Of a stretch of 64,000 bases of DNA, positions 44,359 through 54,841 are shown piece by piece. The stretch covers positions 1 through 64,000 of the forward strand of contig SVEC01000004.1 in the NCBI GenBank assembly GCA_015057555.1. The letters are read 5' to 3'. The stretch is from Lachnospiraceae bacterium (GTDB lineage: Bacteria; Bacillota; Clostridia; Lachnospirales; Lachnospiraceae). The notes beneath the pieces are model-generated. The model searched no databases, was not told the origin of the DNA, and worked only from the letters and a program-made list of their open reading frames with translations. The position numbers and the translations under genes were made by a program. How positions within the stretch are numbered: the stretch's first letter is position 1; each line of letters opens with the position of its first letter.

Positions 44359-44601
44359 GTGAAGGATGTGCCGGTACATACACTTGTGCCTTTATTTAAA
44401 GTATCAGTTTGGATAAGGGGTATTGCGATACTAAATTTTATTCCGGCCGCGACAGTGGTCGGGACTAAGCTGACCGCCTTAAGTGTCAGCGTGGACCGAC
44501 CCTAGGCAGGCCGGCTAACAAAGTATGAACGCACCCCTTATCCAAACGTGACAATAGAAAAACCTCGGCACAAGTGTATGTACCGAGGTCACATCCTTCA
44601 C
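44359..44601 (-). repeat. Structured palindromic element, copy 2
   Basis: This 243-bp element begins 3 bases after the stop of the 67-residue gene, read on the minus strand. The outer repeat GTGAAGGATGTG (44359-44370 with 44590-44601) is followed by the terminator arm and its inverted copy. The inner stem is GTTTGGATAAGGGG with CCCCTTATCCAAAC. The central hairpin pairs GCTGAC with GTCAGC around ACTTAAGGCG, beside GCCTGCCTAGGG and GTCGCGGCCGG. Stems differ in sequence from copies 1 and 3 but keep pairing; the core is conserved. Confidence 0.8.
44563..44588 (-). terminator. Intrinsic terminator of the 67-residue protein gene
   Basis: Minus-strand CCTCGGTACA pairs with TGTGCCGAGG (one U-G), then TTTTTCT. 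It is the 5' arm of structured element copy 2. Confidence 0.8.
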
Positions 44602-44604
44602 CAT

Positions 44605-44808
44605 CTAGTCATCCAGATAATCATCATCCTTCTCACCAAGAGTTCCATTTTTTGCTTTGTTAATGAAAATACTCAGTGACACAAAGAAATATGCTAATAC
44701 CAGGATAACAAATATAACTCCTAACCAGTAGATGGCATCAAAAAGCACATCTGCCAGTCCTTCAATTTTTGTTAGTCCCTCAAGACCATCTATTAATGTA
44801 TCTCCCAT
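44605..44808 (-). CDS. 67-residue single-span membrane protein
   Basis: The protein has an amphipathic N-terminus (GDTLIDGLEGLTKIEGLADV), one long hydrophobic helix (about 28-50) and an acidic C-terminal tail (GEKDDDYLDD). No family is recognised; it lacks the features of OadG-type decarboxylase subunits. It stands alone after gyrA, and its terminator is part of structured element copy 2. Confidence 0.6.
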   Translation of the reverse strand: MGDTLIDGLEGLTKIEGLADVLFDAIYWLGVIFVILVLAYFFVSLSIFINKAKNGTLGEKDDDYLDD

Positions 44809-44896
44809 ATTAATTACCTCTTTTATTTATGTCTCGGAGCTTATATTATAAGCCCCGAAACATAAAATGTAAATTGTAAATTAATCCTGTCCTTAA

Positions 44897-47494
44897 TTAC
44901 TCCTCTGTAGAGTTTTCATCATCTGTTGCCTCAATGTCATCATCTGCACCTTCTACAACGTCCTCTACATCTCCCTCTTCATTGTCCTGAGCCTCCATCT
45001 CCTGCTCTAAAGCAGTAAGTGACTCTGACTCATCAGCCGACTTCTGTCTAACCTTTGCAATACTTGCAACTGTAATATCATTTGCAAGATCCATGTTAAT
45101 AAGCTTAACACCTGTAGTAATTCTTCCAAGAGTTGAAATATCCTTACAGAGAAGTCTAATAACGATACCCTGGTTAGTGATAATCATAATCTCATTATCA
45201 TCATTTACAGCCTTAAAGCCTATAACTGGGCCTGATTTGTCAGTAATCTTATAGCACTTAACTCCCTTACCACCACGTCTCTGTGGAGTAAACTCATCAA
45301 TAAGTGTTCTCTTACCTAAGCCATTCTCAGAAACAATAAGAACTGAATCACCCTGAGTATCCATCTGCATACCGATAATCTCATCGCCATCAGCAACATT
45401 CATACCAATAACACCCATAGATGTTCTACCAGTACATCTTACATCCTTCTCATTGAAGCGGATACACATACCGTTCTTAGTGATAAGGATAATATCCTTC
45501 TTGTTGTTAGTTGATTTAACCTCTATAAGCTCATCATTTTCCTTAAGAGTAATAGCTGCAAGACCAGACTTTCTAACATTTGCATATTCAGTAATTCTAG
45601 TCTTCTTAACAATACCATTCTTAGTAGCCATAAAGAGATATCTTCCCTCATTGTACTTAAGTATTGGTATAACAGCTGTAATCTTCTCATCTGGCATAAG
45701 CTGAAGAAGGTTAACGATAGCTGTACCTCTTGCAGTTCTGCTTGACTCTGGAATCTCGTAAGCCTTAAGTCTATAAACTCTACCCTGGTTGGTAAAGAAC
45801 ATAATATAGTGGTGGGTTGTAGTCATAAATAAGTCTTCTATGAAGTCATCCTCTATGGTCTGCATACCCTTTATGCCCTTACCTCCTCTGTGCTGGCTCT
45901 TGAAGTTGTTAATAGTCATACGCTTAACATAGCCAAGCTTGGTCATGGCAATAACTATATTCTCCTTCTTAATAAGATCCTCAACAGAGATATCATCATC
46001 CATATCAATACCGATAGATGTTCTTCTATCATCACCAAACTTAGTAGCGATAATAAGAATTTCCTCCTTTATAACTCCAAGAAGCTTCTTTCTATCAGCA
46101 AGGATTGCACGAAGCTCAGCAATCTTAATCATAAGCTCCTTATACTCATTCTCAAGCTTTTCTCTCTCCAAGCCTGTAAGAGCTCTAAGTCGCATATCAA
46201 CGATAGCCTGTGCCTGAATATCTGTAAGACCAAATCTTTCCATAAGAGAAAGTTTAGCATCAGCTACAGACTTAGCTGCTCTAATTATCTTAATAACCTC
46301 ATCAATATTATCTAAGGCAATAAGTAAGCCCTCTAAAATATGAGCTCTCTCCTCAGCCTTCTTAAGGTCATACTTAGTTCTTCTTGTAACTACCTCTTCC
46401 TGATGCATCAAATAATGCTGAAGCATCTCAAGTAGGTTAAGTACCTTTGGCTCCTGATTAACAAGAGCAAGCATAATTACACCAAATGTATCCTGCATCT
46501 GAGTGTGCTTGTAAAGCTGATTTAGGATGATATTTGCATTGCAATCCTTTCTAAGCTCGATTACAATTCTCATACCCTCACGAGATGACTCATCTCTGAG
46601 GTCTGTAATACCATCTAACTTCTTCTCTTTAACAAGCTCAGCAATCTTTGCTATAAGTCTTGCCTTATTAACCATATAAGGAAGCTCAGTTACTACTATT
46701 CTCTGCTTACCATTTGGCATCGGCTCTATCTCAGAAATAGCTCTTACCTTAATCTTACCTCTACCTGTTCTATAAGCCTCATTGATACCTGAGGTTCCAA
46801 GTATCTGAGCACCTGTAGGGAAGTCAGGACCCTGAACTATCTCCATTATTTCTTCAATATCAGTTTCTCTATCTTCCTCTACCTGATTATCAATAATTTT
46901 TACTACTGCATTAATTACCTCCCTAAGATTATGAGGAGGAATATTTGTAGCCATACCTACTGCGATACCTGAGGTACCATTTACAAGCAAGTTAGGATAT
47001 CTACTTGGAAGTACTACCGGTTCCTTCTCTGTCTCATCAAAGTTTGGTACAAAATCTACAGTATCCTTATTAATATCTGCAATCATTTCCATAGAAATCT
47101 TGGAAAGTCTTGCTTCTGTGTATCGCATAGCCGCTGCACCGTCACCATCCACAGAACCGAAGTTTCCGTGGCCGTCTACAAGTGGATATCTTGTATTCCA
47201 CTCCTGAGTCAGCTTAACCATCGCCTCGTAAATAGAACTGTCACCGTGTGGGTGATATTTACCCATAGTGTCACCTACGATACGGGCACATTTTCTATGT
47301 GGCTTATCTGGGTAGTTAGAAAGCTCAACCATAGAATGAAGTATTCTTCTTTGAACCGGCTTAAGACCATCTCTTACATCTGGGAGTGCACGAGCTGCGA
47401 TAACACTCATGGCATAGTCAATATATGACTCTTCCATGGTCTTTTTCAAATCCACGTCTTGGATTTTATCAAAAATATTACTATCGTCCATCAT
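44897..47494 (-). CDS. gyrA: DNA gyrase subunit A
   Basis: The 865-residue breakage-reunion subunit of gyrase introduces negative supercoils together with GyrB. The catalytic tyrosine lies in [12 protein letters not shown] (near residue 125), and the quinolone-determining region reads [13 protein letters not shown], with Ser at the position of E. coli S83 and Glu at that of D87, both common in wild-type Firmicutes. The C-terminal half shows six beta-pinwheel blades including the GyrA box [10 protein letters not shown]. An acidic tail (about 840-865) closes the protein. It starts 10 bases after gyrB. Confidence 0.98.
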   Translation of the reverse strand: MMDDSNIFDKIQDVDLKKTMEESYIDYAMSVIAARALPDVRDGLKPVQRRILHSMVELSNYPDKPHRKCARIVGDTMGKYHPHGDSSIYEAMVKLTQEWNTRYPLVDGHGNFGSVDGDGAAAMRYTEARLSKISMEMIADINKDTVDFVPNFDETEKEPVVLPSRYPNLLVNGTSGIAVGMATNIPPHNLREVINAVVKIIDNQVEEDRETDIEEIMEIVQGPDFPTGAQILGTSGINEAYRTGRGKIKVRAISEIEPMPNGKQRIVVTELPYMVNKARLIAKIAELVKEKKLDGITDLRDESSREGMRIVIELRKDCNANIILNQLYKHTQMQDTFGVIMLALVNQEPKVLNLLEMLQHYLMHQEEVVTRRTKYDLKKAEERAHILEGLLIALDNIDEVIKIIRAAKSVADAKLSLMERFGLTDIQAQAIVDMRLRALTGLEREKLENEYKELMIKIAELRAILADRKKLLGVIKEEILIIATKFGDDRRTSIGIDMDDDISVEDLIKKENIVIAMTKLGYVKRMTINNFKSQHRGGKGIKGMQTIEDDFIEDLFMTTTHHYIMFFTNQGRVYRLKAYEIPESSRTARGTAIVNLLQLMPDEKITAVIPILKYNEGRYLFMATKNGIVKKTRITEYANVRKSGLAAITLKENDELIEVKSTNNKKDIILITKNGMCIRFNEKDVRCTGRTSMGVIGMNVADGDEIIGMQMDTQGDSVLIVSENGLGKRTLIDEFTPQRRGGKGVKCYKITDKSGPVIGFKAVNDDNEIMIITNQGIVIRLLCKDISTLGRITTGVKLINMDLANDITVASIAKVRQKSADESESLTALEQEMEAQDNEEGDVEDVVEGADDDIEATDDENSTEE

Positions 47495-47504
47495 TTACCT
47501 CCCA

Positions 47505-49427
47505 TTAAATGTCAAGATTCTTAACGAACTTGGCATTCGCCTCTATAAATTCACGTCTTGGCTCAACCCTCTCACCCATAAGAGTATCAAAGGTAATATC
47601 TAACTCTGACTCACTTTCCTCATCTATAGACACTCTGAGAAGAACTCTTCTCTCTGGATCCATAGTAGTCTCCCAAAGCTGCTCAGCATCCATCTCTCCA
47701 AGACCTTTATAACGCTGAATCTTGTTATTCTGGTCTCTACCAACCTCATCTAATATCTTAGAAAGCTCGTCATCACTGTAAGCATACCAGGTCTTCTTAT
47801 TCTTCTCCAACTTATAAAGTGGTGGCTGTGCAAGATATACATGACCCTGTCTTATAAGGTCAGGCATAAATCTAAAGAAGAAGGTAAGCATAAGAGTTGA
47901 TATGTGAGCACCATCAACGTCCGCATCTGTCATGATAATAATCTTATCATATCTAAGCTTATCCATATTAAAGTTCTCTCTGATACCTGTACCAAAGGCA
48001 GTTATCATAGCTTTAATTTCTTCATTGCCTAAAATTCTATCAATTCTAGCCTTCTCTACATTAAGAATTTTACCTCTAAGAGGAAGGATAGCCTGTGTAG
48101 CTCTTGAACGAGCAGTCTTTGCAGAACCACCCGCAGAATCTCCCTCTACGATATAGATTTCACAATTCTTAGGATCCTTATCTGAACAATCAGCAAGCTT
48201 TCCTGGAAGTGCCCAGCTAGTCTCAAGTGAACTTTTTCTAGCCACATCTCTAGCCTTACGTGCTGCCATACGTGCTCTTTGAGCAAGCACAGCCTTTCCA
48301 ACTATAGCCTTCGCTACCTGTGGATTCTGCTCTAAGAAATAAGTAAGCTTTTCAAAAACTATACCCTCAACAGCAGTTCTAGCCTCTGCATTACCAAGCT
48401 TCTGCTTAGTCTGACCCTCAAACTGTGGATCTGGAATCTTAATACTTACTATAGCAGCAAGACCCTCTCTTAAATCATCTCCGGAGAGATTCTCCTCCTT
48501 ATCCTTAAGAAGCTTATTAGTTCTAGCATAATCATTACATACCTTAGTAAGAGCTGATCTAAAGCCTGTAAGGTGCATACCACCCTCTGGTGTTGTAATG
48601 TTATTAACAAAGCTTTGAGTATTCTCATTAAATGAATCATTATGCTGAAGTGCTACCTCAACATAAATATCATCCTTATATCCTTCACAATAAATTACCT
48701 TATCATAGAGAGTAGTTTTCTTTTTATTTAAATACTCGATAAACTCCTTGATACCACCCTCATAATGGAAGGTTGCTTTATTTTCCTTACCCTCTCTCTT
48801 ATCTTCAATATTGATTCTAAGACCCTTAGTAAGGAATGCCATCTCTCTAAATCTTCTTCTAAGTGTATCATAATCAAATATAACATCATCAAAGATTGTG
48901 TCATCTGGCATAAATGTTACCTTAGTTCCAGTCTTGTCAGACTTACCAACCTCTTTAAGCTTATAGATAACATTTCCTCTCTCATAGCGTTGTCTGTAAA
49001 CCTTTCCATCTCTTGAGATTTCTACCTCAAGCCAGTTAGAAAGAGCATTAACAACTGAAGCACCTACACCGTGAAGTCCACCAGATACCTTGTATCCTCC
49101 ACCACCGAACTTACCACCGGCATGAAGAATGGTAAATACAACCTCAACTGCAGGAATTCCAGCCTTCTCATGAATACCAGTAGGTATACCTCTACCATTA
49201 TCCACAACTGTAACTGAGTTATCTTCATTGATAGTTATATCAATCTCATTACAGAAACCAGCTAAAGCCTCATCAACTGCATTATCAACAATTTCGTAAA
49301 CCAGGTGATGTAAACCTCTGGTAGATGTGCTACCAATATACATACCAGGTCTCTTTCGTACCGCTTCTAATCCTTCAAGAATCTGAATTTGATCGGCACC
49401 ATAGTTTGATTGTTCATTACTGCCCAT
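47505..49427 (-). CDS. gyrB: DNA gyrase subunit B
   Basis: The 640-residue ATPase subunit has GHKL motifs ([40 protein letters not shown]), the transducer, and the TOPRIM domain ([26 protein letters not shown]). The C-terminal [16 protein letters not shown] signature is present. Length is that of the Gram-positive form without the extra E. coli insert. It follows recF after 28 bases in the conserved origin-proximal order. Confidence 0.98.
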   Translation of the reverse strand: MGSNEQSNYGADQIQILEGLEAVRKRPGMYIGSTSTRGLHHLVYEIVDNAVDEALAGFCNEIDITINEDNSVTVVDNGRGIPTGIHEKAGIPAVEVVFTILHAGGKFGGGGYKVSGGLHGVGASVVNALSNWLEVEISRDGKVYRQRYERGNVIYKLKEVGKSDKTGTKVTFMPDDTIFDDVIFDYDTLRRRFREMAFLTKGLRINIEDKREGKENKATFHYEGGIKEFIEYLNKKKTTLYDKVIYCEGYKDDIYVEVALQHNDSFNENTQSFVNNITTPEGGMHLTGFRSALTKVCNDYARTNKLLKDKEENLSGDDLREGLAAIVSIKIPDPQFEGQTKQKLGNAEARTAVEGIVFEKLTYFLEQNPQVAKAIVGKAVLAQRARMAARKARDVARKSSLETSWALPGKLADCSDKDPKNCEIYIVEGDSAGGSAKTARSRATQAILPLRGKILNVEKARIDRILGNEEIKAMITAFGTGIRENFNMDKLRYDKIIIMTDADVDGAHISTLMLTFFFRFMPDLIRQGHVYLAQPPLYKLEKNKKTWYAYSDDELSKILDEVGRDQNNKIQRYKGLGEMDAEQLWETTMDPERRVLLRVSIDEESESELDITFDTLMGERVEPRREFIEANAKFVKNLDI

Positions 49428-49455
49428 TTATATCCTCCTTTAGACCTACAACAAG

Positions 49456-50544
49456 CTATATGGTAACCTGCTGTATCGTCCCCTTACTAACCTTGTATAC
49501 CTTATCTATGGTTAGTCTTTCTTTTATAAAATCATCATATCCTGTACATGTAATGATAGTCTGTATATCATTAATGGATGAAAGCAATGCATCTCTTCTG
49601 GATGAATCCAGCTCTGACATTACATCATCTAACAGTAATATGGGATTATCACCTGTTATTTCCTTGACCAGCTCTATCTCTGATAGCTTTAGAGAAAGTG
49701 CTGCTGTTCTTTGCTGACCCTGAGAGCCATAGGTTTTAACATCTATGTCATCAATATAAAATGACATATCATCCCTGTGAGGTCCAACCTGAGTGCTTTG
49801 ATACCTTAGGTCCTGATCCCTCTTTGCTAATAGCTCTCTAGCAAAATCTTCCTCACTAACGTTCTTATCATAAGAAACTCTAATAATTTCCTTATCATTA
49901 GTAAGCTTTTTATGTATATCAAGGATAATCTTATTTATCTTATCTATAAAATTATTCCTATCTTTTATAATTTTTATACCATATTCTACCAGCTGAGCAT
50001 CCCAAATATCTAGCATATCTATTTGGGATTTATCAAAGTAAATATTCTTAAGAAGATTATTTCTCTGATTAAGGATTTTGTTATAGCTACTAAGATTACT
50101 ATAATAAATCTTATTTAACTGACAAAGCTCCATATCCATAAAATGTCTTCTCTCCGAAGGACCATTCTTAATAATATCTAAATCCACAGGAGAAAATAAT
50201 ATAACATTTACAAGTCCCATAAGCTGGGAGGTTTTTCTAATTGGAACTCTATCGATAGCCACACCCTTGGATTTATTCTTTCTAAGGTGCATGTCTATTC
50301 TGTAATCTATATCTCGCTTATTAATTATAGCCTTTATATGACTTTCAGCAAAATCAAAATTAATAAGCTCCTTATCCTTACTGGTTCTATGAGATTTTGT
50401 AGTGGCAAGTATATATATGGCCTCTAATATATTAGTTTTACCCTGAGCATTATCGCCAAATAATATATTTATGCCATCTGAAAAGGTAATTTCATCACTT
50501 AGATAATTCCTATAATTACTAAGTGCCAAATTGTTAATAACCAT
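49456..50544 (-). CDS. recF: DNA replication/repair protein RecF
   Basis: This 362-residue SMC-like ATPase of the RecFOR pathway loads RecA at single-strand gaps. Walker A is GDNAQGKTNILEAIY, the signature motif YGSQGQQRTAALSLKL and Walker B PILLLDDVMSELD. The length is typical. It lies 25 bases downstream of yaaA, in the dnaA-dnaN-yaaA-recF-gyrB-gyrA order common in Firmicutes. Confidence 0.97.
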   Translation of the reverse strand: MVINNLALSNYRNYLSDEITFSDGINILFGDNAQGKTNILEAIYILATTKSHRTSKDKELINFDFAESHIKAIINKRDIDYRIDMHLRKNKSKGVAIDRVPIRKTSQLMGLVNVILFSPVDLDIIKNGPSERRHFMDMELCQLNKIYYSNLSSYNKILNQRNNLLKNIYFDKSQIDMLDIWDAQLVEYGIKIIKDRNNFIDKINKIILDIHKKLTNDKEIIRVSYDKNVSEEDFARELLAKRDQDLRYQSTQVGPHRDDMSFYIDDIDVKTYGSQGQQRTAALSLKLSEIELVKEITGDNPILLLDDVMSELDSSRRDALLSSINDIQTIITCTGYDDFIKERLTIDKVYKVSKGTIQQVTI

Positions 50545-50569
50545 TATTTAGCCTCTATCAAAATTATAT

Positions 50570-50785
50570 TTAAGCCTGAATACTTATGGATTCACCATCA
50601 AATTCAACATGTGCTCCATCGTAAAGCTTTCTTCCTCTTCTGGTTTCAACCTCACCGTCTACCAAAACAAGACCCTGCTGTATAAATTCCTTTGCATCAA
50701 TACCTGAATCTGCAAGACCGGTAGCCTTAAGTGCCTGACCAAGCTTTATAAATTCTTCTCCATCACGAAGCTTTAAAATATGCAT
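50570..50785 (-). CDS. yaaA: S4-domain RNA-binding protein YaaA
   Basis: The 71-residue protein is a single S4-like RNA-binding domain (LGQALKATGLADSGIDAKEF, VLVDGEVETRRGRKLYDG). It is found between dnaN and recF in many Firmicutes. A role in ribosome assembly has been suggested for B. subtilis YaaA; here it is only inferred. Confidence 0.93.
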   Translation of the reverse strand: MHILKLRDGEEFIKLGQALKATGLADSGIDAKEFIQQGLVLVDGEVETRRGRKLYDGAHVEFDGESISIQA

Positions 50786-50799
50786 AATATGCCTCCTAC

Positions 50800-51918
50800 T
50801 TAATACGCACTGGCATTAATATTTACTGGAAGAATTACATATACATATGACTCTGCCTCATCCTTAATAATACATGGTGACTTTGCATCTCTCATATACA
50901 TATATATTTCCTCATCATCTACAACACGAAGTACATCCATTAAGAATCTTGGATTAAAGCCTATGATTATATCATCACCCTTCTTATCCACATCAAGGGT
51001 TTCGTTCATATTACCATTTTGGCTATTAACCTTAAAATACATATTATTATCATCCTTGATGCTAATAACTATAGGCTTCTTATCTGATTCTCTAATAAAT
51101 ATAGATGCTCTATCAAGAGTGCTTAAAAACTCTTTATTATTAACCTTTACACTTATCTTTGAATCTATGGAAAGCATCTGGTGAATCTTAAAATACTCTC
51201 CCTCAAGTAATCTTGAAACTACTACTGTATTATCAAACTCAAACAATATATTTCTATCAGTAAAATAGATATTAACCATATCCTCTATTCCACCAGATAA
51301 AATTCTTGAAATATCATTTAGGGTCTTACCTGGAACTACTACCTTTACATTATCAGAATTACCGGCAAGCTCTATATTTCTCATAGAAATTCTGTGACCA
51401 TCAAGTGATACAACTGTAAGCTTTCCATCCTTTACCTCGAAAAGCTCACCTGTCATAAGCTTGTTATTTTCATTATCAGATATAGAGAAAATTGTCTGAT
51501 TAATAACCTGCTTTAATGTAAACTGAGAAACAGTTATACTCTTACTTTTTTCTATCTGTGGAAGTTCTGTAAATTCATCTCCTGGCTTACAAGCGAGGAA
51601 ATTAAGATCTGAACGCTCACATCTTATATTAAGCTTTGTATCTGGAGTAGACTCTAAAAGAATCTCACTATCTGGAAGCTTTCTAATATATTCGTTAAAA
51701 AGCTTCGCCTCTACTGCAATCTTTCCTATCTCTAAAACCTCACCCTCAAGGGTTGTCTCTATACCTAATTCCAAATCATTAGCTACAAGCTTTATACAAT
51801 CTGCGTAAACATCTATAAGTATACATTCAAGTATAGGCATAGTTGTCTTAGTAGAAACCGCTTTAGATACAATATTAAGTGATTTGAGCAAATTAGCTCT
51901 TGAGCATTTTATTTTCAT
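50800..51918 (-). CDS. dnaN: DNA polymerase III beta sliding clamp
   Basis: The 372-residue clamp forms a ring dimer around DNA and tethers the polymerase. Three similar domains of about 120 residues are visible, with LAGNSDNVKVVVPGKTLNDI in the second, and VYVILPVNI near the C-terminus, which corresponds to the usual terminal PMR/PVN strand. It follows dnaA after a 285-base region that holds the putative unwinding element. Confidence 0.97.
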   Translation of the reverse strand: MKIKCSRANLLKSLNIVSKAVSTKTTMPILECILIDVYADCIKLVANDLELGIETTLEGEVLEIGKIAVEAKLFNEYIRKLPDSEILLESTPDTKLNIRCERSDLNFLACKPGDEFTELPQIEKSKSITVSQFTLKQVINQTIFSISDNENNKLMTGELFEVKDGKLTVVSLDGHRISMRNIELAGNSDNVKVVVPGKTLNDISRILSGGIEDMVNIYFTDRNILFEFDNTVVVSRLLEGEYFKIHQMLSIDSKISVKVNNKEFLSTLDRASIFIRESDKKPIVISIKDDNNMYFKVNSQNGNMNETLDVDKKGDDIIIGFNPRFLMDVLRVVDDEEIYMYMRDAKSPCIIKDEAESYVYVILPVNINASAY

Positions 51919-51978
51919 GTTGTTAATAACTCCTTTCCACAGTGAAAATAAATCAAAATTGATTATTTATTTAATTAA

Positions 51979-52013
51979 TAATTAGTAGTAATAGTAGTAG
52001 GGGGTGTGGATAT
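51979..52013. promoter_or_regulatory. oriC: Putative DNA unwinding element with DnaA-trios (oriC, dnaA-dnaN part)
   Basis: TAG-TAG-TAA-TAG-TAG-TAG (51983-52000) runs into a G5 cluster and then the DnaA-box variant TGTGGATAT (52005-52013). This is the trio/GC-cluster/box order of the B. subtilis basal unwinding system, in the same gene interval. Further box variants are TTGTCCACA (52149-52157) and TTATCAACA (52193-52201). Confidence 0.65.
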
Positions 52014-52203
52014 TAAGCTAAGTATCTTAACCCCTTTATTTATATGGGTTTTAAGGGGTGATAACTTTGTATCTAACCTATAAAACCTATGTGGTAAAAA
52101 TATGGATAACTTTAGGTGATTAAAAGCTATAAAAAATATTAGTCTAAATTGTCCACATCTTAAATAACATTAATAAACATCCTAAGAACAGCTTATCAAC
52201 ATT

Positions 52204-53574
52204 TTAAGAAGGATTAAGCTTCTTGATAATGGTATCAATAGTATTCTTAAAGGCTTCGTCCTTATTGTAATTTTCTTCTACTCTCTTGCATCCGTTCATA
52301 ACAGTTGTGTGGTCACGACCTCCAACAGCATTACCCACAGACTTAAGAGATAAAACTGTATATTTTCTAAGAAGATACATAATTATCTGTCTTGCAGTGG
52401 CAATATCCTGGCTTCTCTTTTTAGATAAAATATCATTCTCAGATATACCCATATGTTCACAAACAATAGAGGTAATTCTTTCTGGAGTAATCTTAATATT
52501 AGCATCCTTGTTAATGAAATCCTTGAGAGAATCCTTAGCTGTTTCAAGAGTAACCTTTTCATTCATAAGCTTAGAATATACGGATATCTTGTTTAGAGCT
52601 CCTTCAAGCTCTCTAATGTTGTTAGTAACATTCTCAGCTATATAAACATATACATCCTCAGGAATACCTGTAAGTCTTTCTCTCTCTGCCTTATTCTTAA
52701 GTATAGCCATACGAGTTTCATAATCAGGCTCGTGGATATCTATAGGAACACCACATTCAAATCTTGATATTATTCTGGCATCAAGAGTTTTTATATCCTT
52801 AGGTGGTCTATCTGAAGAAAGTATAATTTGTTTTTTATTATCATATAAAGTATTGAAGGTATTGAAAAACTCCATCTGAGTACTGTCCTTGTCTTTAATA
52901 AACTGAACATCATCAATAAGGAGTACATCAACATTTCTATACTTTTCTCTGAAATCATTGGTAGTGTGATTCTTTATGGCATCTATAATCTCATTAGTAA
53001 AGTTTTCAGAGGTAACATATAATACATTAGCCTTATCATCATTCTGAAGTATGTAATGAGCTATGGATTGCATAAGGTGAGTCTTACCAAGTCCAGAATT
53101 ACCGTATAAGAAAAGAGGATTAAAATTATCCTGAGCAGGCATATCAGCAACTGCGAGACAGGTTGCGTGGGCATGTCTGTTACTATCACCTACTATAAAT
53201 GTTTCAAATGTGTATTTTGGATTAAGGTTACTTCTACTTATGGCATCCTGGTAGGAATCAGATAAAACTACCTCCTTAACCTTTTCCTCACTTTTAACAA
53301 AGTTTTTCTTTTCATCAATAACTATTTCTATATCAATGTTATTTAAGGTTTCTCTAATAGAAGAAAGTAAGAAAAGGTCATATTCCTTTTTACGGATAAA
53401 CTTGAGGGCATTTTCTCCAAGCTTATCATCTACATAGAAATATACAGTGTTATCCTTAACCTCAAATATATTTAGAGTCTTAATCCAAGTATTAATCATT
53501 ATTCTAGAAATATCGTATTCAGTTTCAAGAAGTGAAAGGATTTCATCCCACTTGCTTTCAATTAATTTCTTCAT
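52204..53574 (-). CDS. dnaA: Chromosomal replication initiator DnaA
   Basis: This roughly 456-residue initiator binds DnaA boxes and melts oriC. The N-terminal domain is followed by AAA+ motifs FLYGNSGLGKTHLMQSIAHY (Walker A) and VDVLLIDDVQF (Walker B), and by the C-terminal helix-turn-helix signature VGGRDHTTVMNGCKRV. GGAGGGATTAAT places the start at MKKLIESKW, 13 codons inside the longest frame. It is flanked by both parts of the origin. Confidence 0.97.
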   Translation of the reverse strand: MKKLIESKWDEILSLLETEYDISRIMINTWIKTLNIFEVKDNTVYFYVDDKLGENALKFIRKKEYDLFLLSSIRETLNNIDIEIVIDEKKNFVKSEEKVKEVVLSDSYQDAISRSNLNPKYTFETFIVGDSNRHAHATCLAVADMPAQDNFNPLFLYGNSGLGKTHLMQSIAHYILQNDDKANVLYVTSENFTNEIIDAIKNHTTNDFREKYRNVDVLLIDDVQFIKDKDSTQMEFFNTFNTLYDNKKQIILSSDRPPKDIKTLDARIISRFECGVPIDIHEPDYETRMAILKNKAERERLTGIPEDVYVYIAENVTNNIRELEGALNKISVYSKLMNEKVTLETAKDSLKDFINKDANIKITPERITSIVCEHMGISENDILSKKRSQDIATARQIIMYLLRKYTVLSLKSVGNAVGGRDHTTVMNGCKRVEENYNKDEAFKNTIDTIIKKLNPS

Positions 53575-53769
53575 ATTAATCCCTCCAAATCGCTTTAAAA
53601 AACATAAGCGCACACCTATTGATAATAATACTATAAAATTGAGATTTTTACAAGTAAATTAGGATATTTTATGAACCCTTTTATAAGGAAGAAACAGGAT
53701 TTTTTTCGAAGGTAAAAATAACAATTTATGTGTAATTCTTATGTAAAGTAAATCAACATTTATTAACAA

Positions 53770-53913
53770 TTATCAACATAAATAAAAACCCTTATTTTAA
53801 GGCTTTTTATGTGGATAATCACAGTAAAACCACCACTTATCCACAACTTAATAACATTTTGTGGATAACATTATGTTAATTCATTATGGTAAATTACTAA
53901 AAAATGTGGATAA
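53770..53913. promoter_or_regulatory. oriC: DnaA-box cluster (oriC, part upstream of dnaA)
   Basis: Four perfect TTATCCACA boxes occur at 53810-53818 (-), 53837-53845 (+), 53860-53868 (-) and 53905-53913 (-), with a TTATCAACA variant at 53770-53778 (+), in an AT-rich setting between dnaA and rpmH. With the 52.0-kb element this gives a bipartite origin like that of B. subtilis. The cluster may also autoregulate dnaA. Confidence 0.88.
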
Positions 53914-53940
53914 GTAAATGTAAAAAAGGGCATAAATAGC

Positions 53941-53969
53941 TTGACTTATAAGGGTTTTTTAAATATAAT
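53941..53969 (+). promoter_or_regulatory. rpmH promoter
   Basis: TTGACT (53941-53946) and TATAAT (53964-53969) are separated by 17 bases, 69 bases before the rpmH start. Confidence 0.8.
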
Positions 53970-54037
53970 GTGTGCTGGTGTCCTTTGATATATTATATAT
54001 CGAAGACATTAGAATTAAGAAAAGGAGGATACTTAAT

Positions 54038-54172
54038 ATGAAGATGACATTCCAGCCAAAGAAGAGACAGAGATCTAAGGTTCATGGTTTCAGAAAGAGA
54101 ATGAGCACAGCTAACGGTAGAAAGGTTTTAGCTGCAAGAAGAGCTAAGGGTAGAAAGAAATTATCAGCGTAG
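54038..54172 (+). CDS. rpmH: Ribosomal protein L34
   Basis: The 44-residue protein, [18 protein letters not shown] through [13 protein letters not shown], is a standard L34 of the large subunit. AAAGGAGG upstream selects this ATG rather than the longer frame. A small hairpin (GGTCAC/GTGACC, 54172-54191, then TTTTG) overlaps its 3' end and may attenuate transcription into rnpA. Confidence 0.97.
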   Translation: MKMTFQPKKRQRSKVHGFRKRMSTANGRKVLAARRAKGRKKLSA

Positions 54173-54250
54173 GTCACCATAGCAAGTGACCTTTTGTTTT
54201 CGTGGTATTTTAATAATATTATGAAAGCAAATATTTAAGTGGAGAATAGT

Positions 54251-54592
54251 ATGAGAAACATTGTTACACTTAAAAATAGCAGAGAGTTCGGCAAGGTTTA
54301 TAACCAAAAGGAATCGTTTGCCAATAAATATTTAGTGATGTATCTAAGTGCCAACAACTTAGATTGCAGTAGAATTGGAATCTCTGTTAGTAAAAAAGTT
54401 GGTAATAGCGTGGTCAGGCATCGTATAACTAGACTTATAAGAGAAAGCTATAGACTTAACAAGGACAAGCTTAAATCAGGCTATGATATGGTAATCGTTG
54501 CCAGAGTGAATGCAAAGGATAAATCCTATAGGGAGATAGAAAGTGCTTTTTTACATCTAGCAAGACTTCATCATATCATAAACAGTAATTAG
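54251..54592 (+). CDS. rnpA: Ribonuclease P protein component
   Basis: The roughly 113-residue basic protein pairs with the RNase P RNA to mature tRNA 5' ends. The family signature is RIGISVSKKVGNSVVRHRIT followed by RLIRESYRLNKD. AAGTGGAGAATAGT selects the ATG at 54251 over a GTG four codons upstream. It sits in the usual rpmH-rnpA-yidD-yidC order. Confidence 0.96.
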   Translation: MRNIVTLKNSREFGKVYNQKESFANKYLVMYLSANNLDCSRIGISVSKKVGNSVVRHRITRLIRESYRLNKDKLKSGYDMVIVARVNAKDKSYREIESAFLHLARLHHIINSN

Positions 54593-54610
54593 AATTTATT
54601 GGATTAGTAT

Positions 54611-54823
54611 ATGAAAAAGATTTGTATCGGATTAATTAAGTTTTATAGAAAATATATTTCACCTCTTAAAAGACATGGAGTGTGTAAATATTATCCAACC
54701 TGTTCACAGTATGCTTTAGAGGCCTATGAAAAATACGGTTTTTTTAAGGGTACTGCTCTTTCAGTGTGGAGAATACTTAGGTGCAATCCATTTTCAAAGG
54801 GTGGTTATGATCCTGTACCATAA
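54611..54823 (+). CDS. yidD: Membrane protein insertion efficiency factor YidD
   Basis: The 70-residue protein has an amphipathic start ([12 protein letters not shown]), the cysteine-bearing [19 protein letters not shown] and the terminal [14 protein letters not shown] typical of YidD. It assists YidC-dependent membrane insertion. It lies 18 bases before yidC. Confidence 0.95.
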   Translation: MKKICIGLIKFYRKYISPLKRHGVCKYYPTCSQYALEAYEKYGFFKGTALSVWRILRCNPFSKGGYDPVP

Positions 54824-54841
54824 TGAGTTTGGAGGAAAAAA

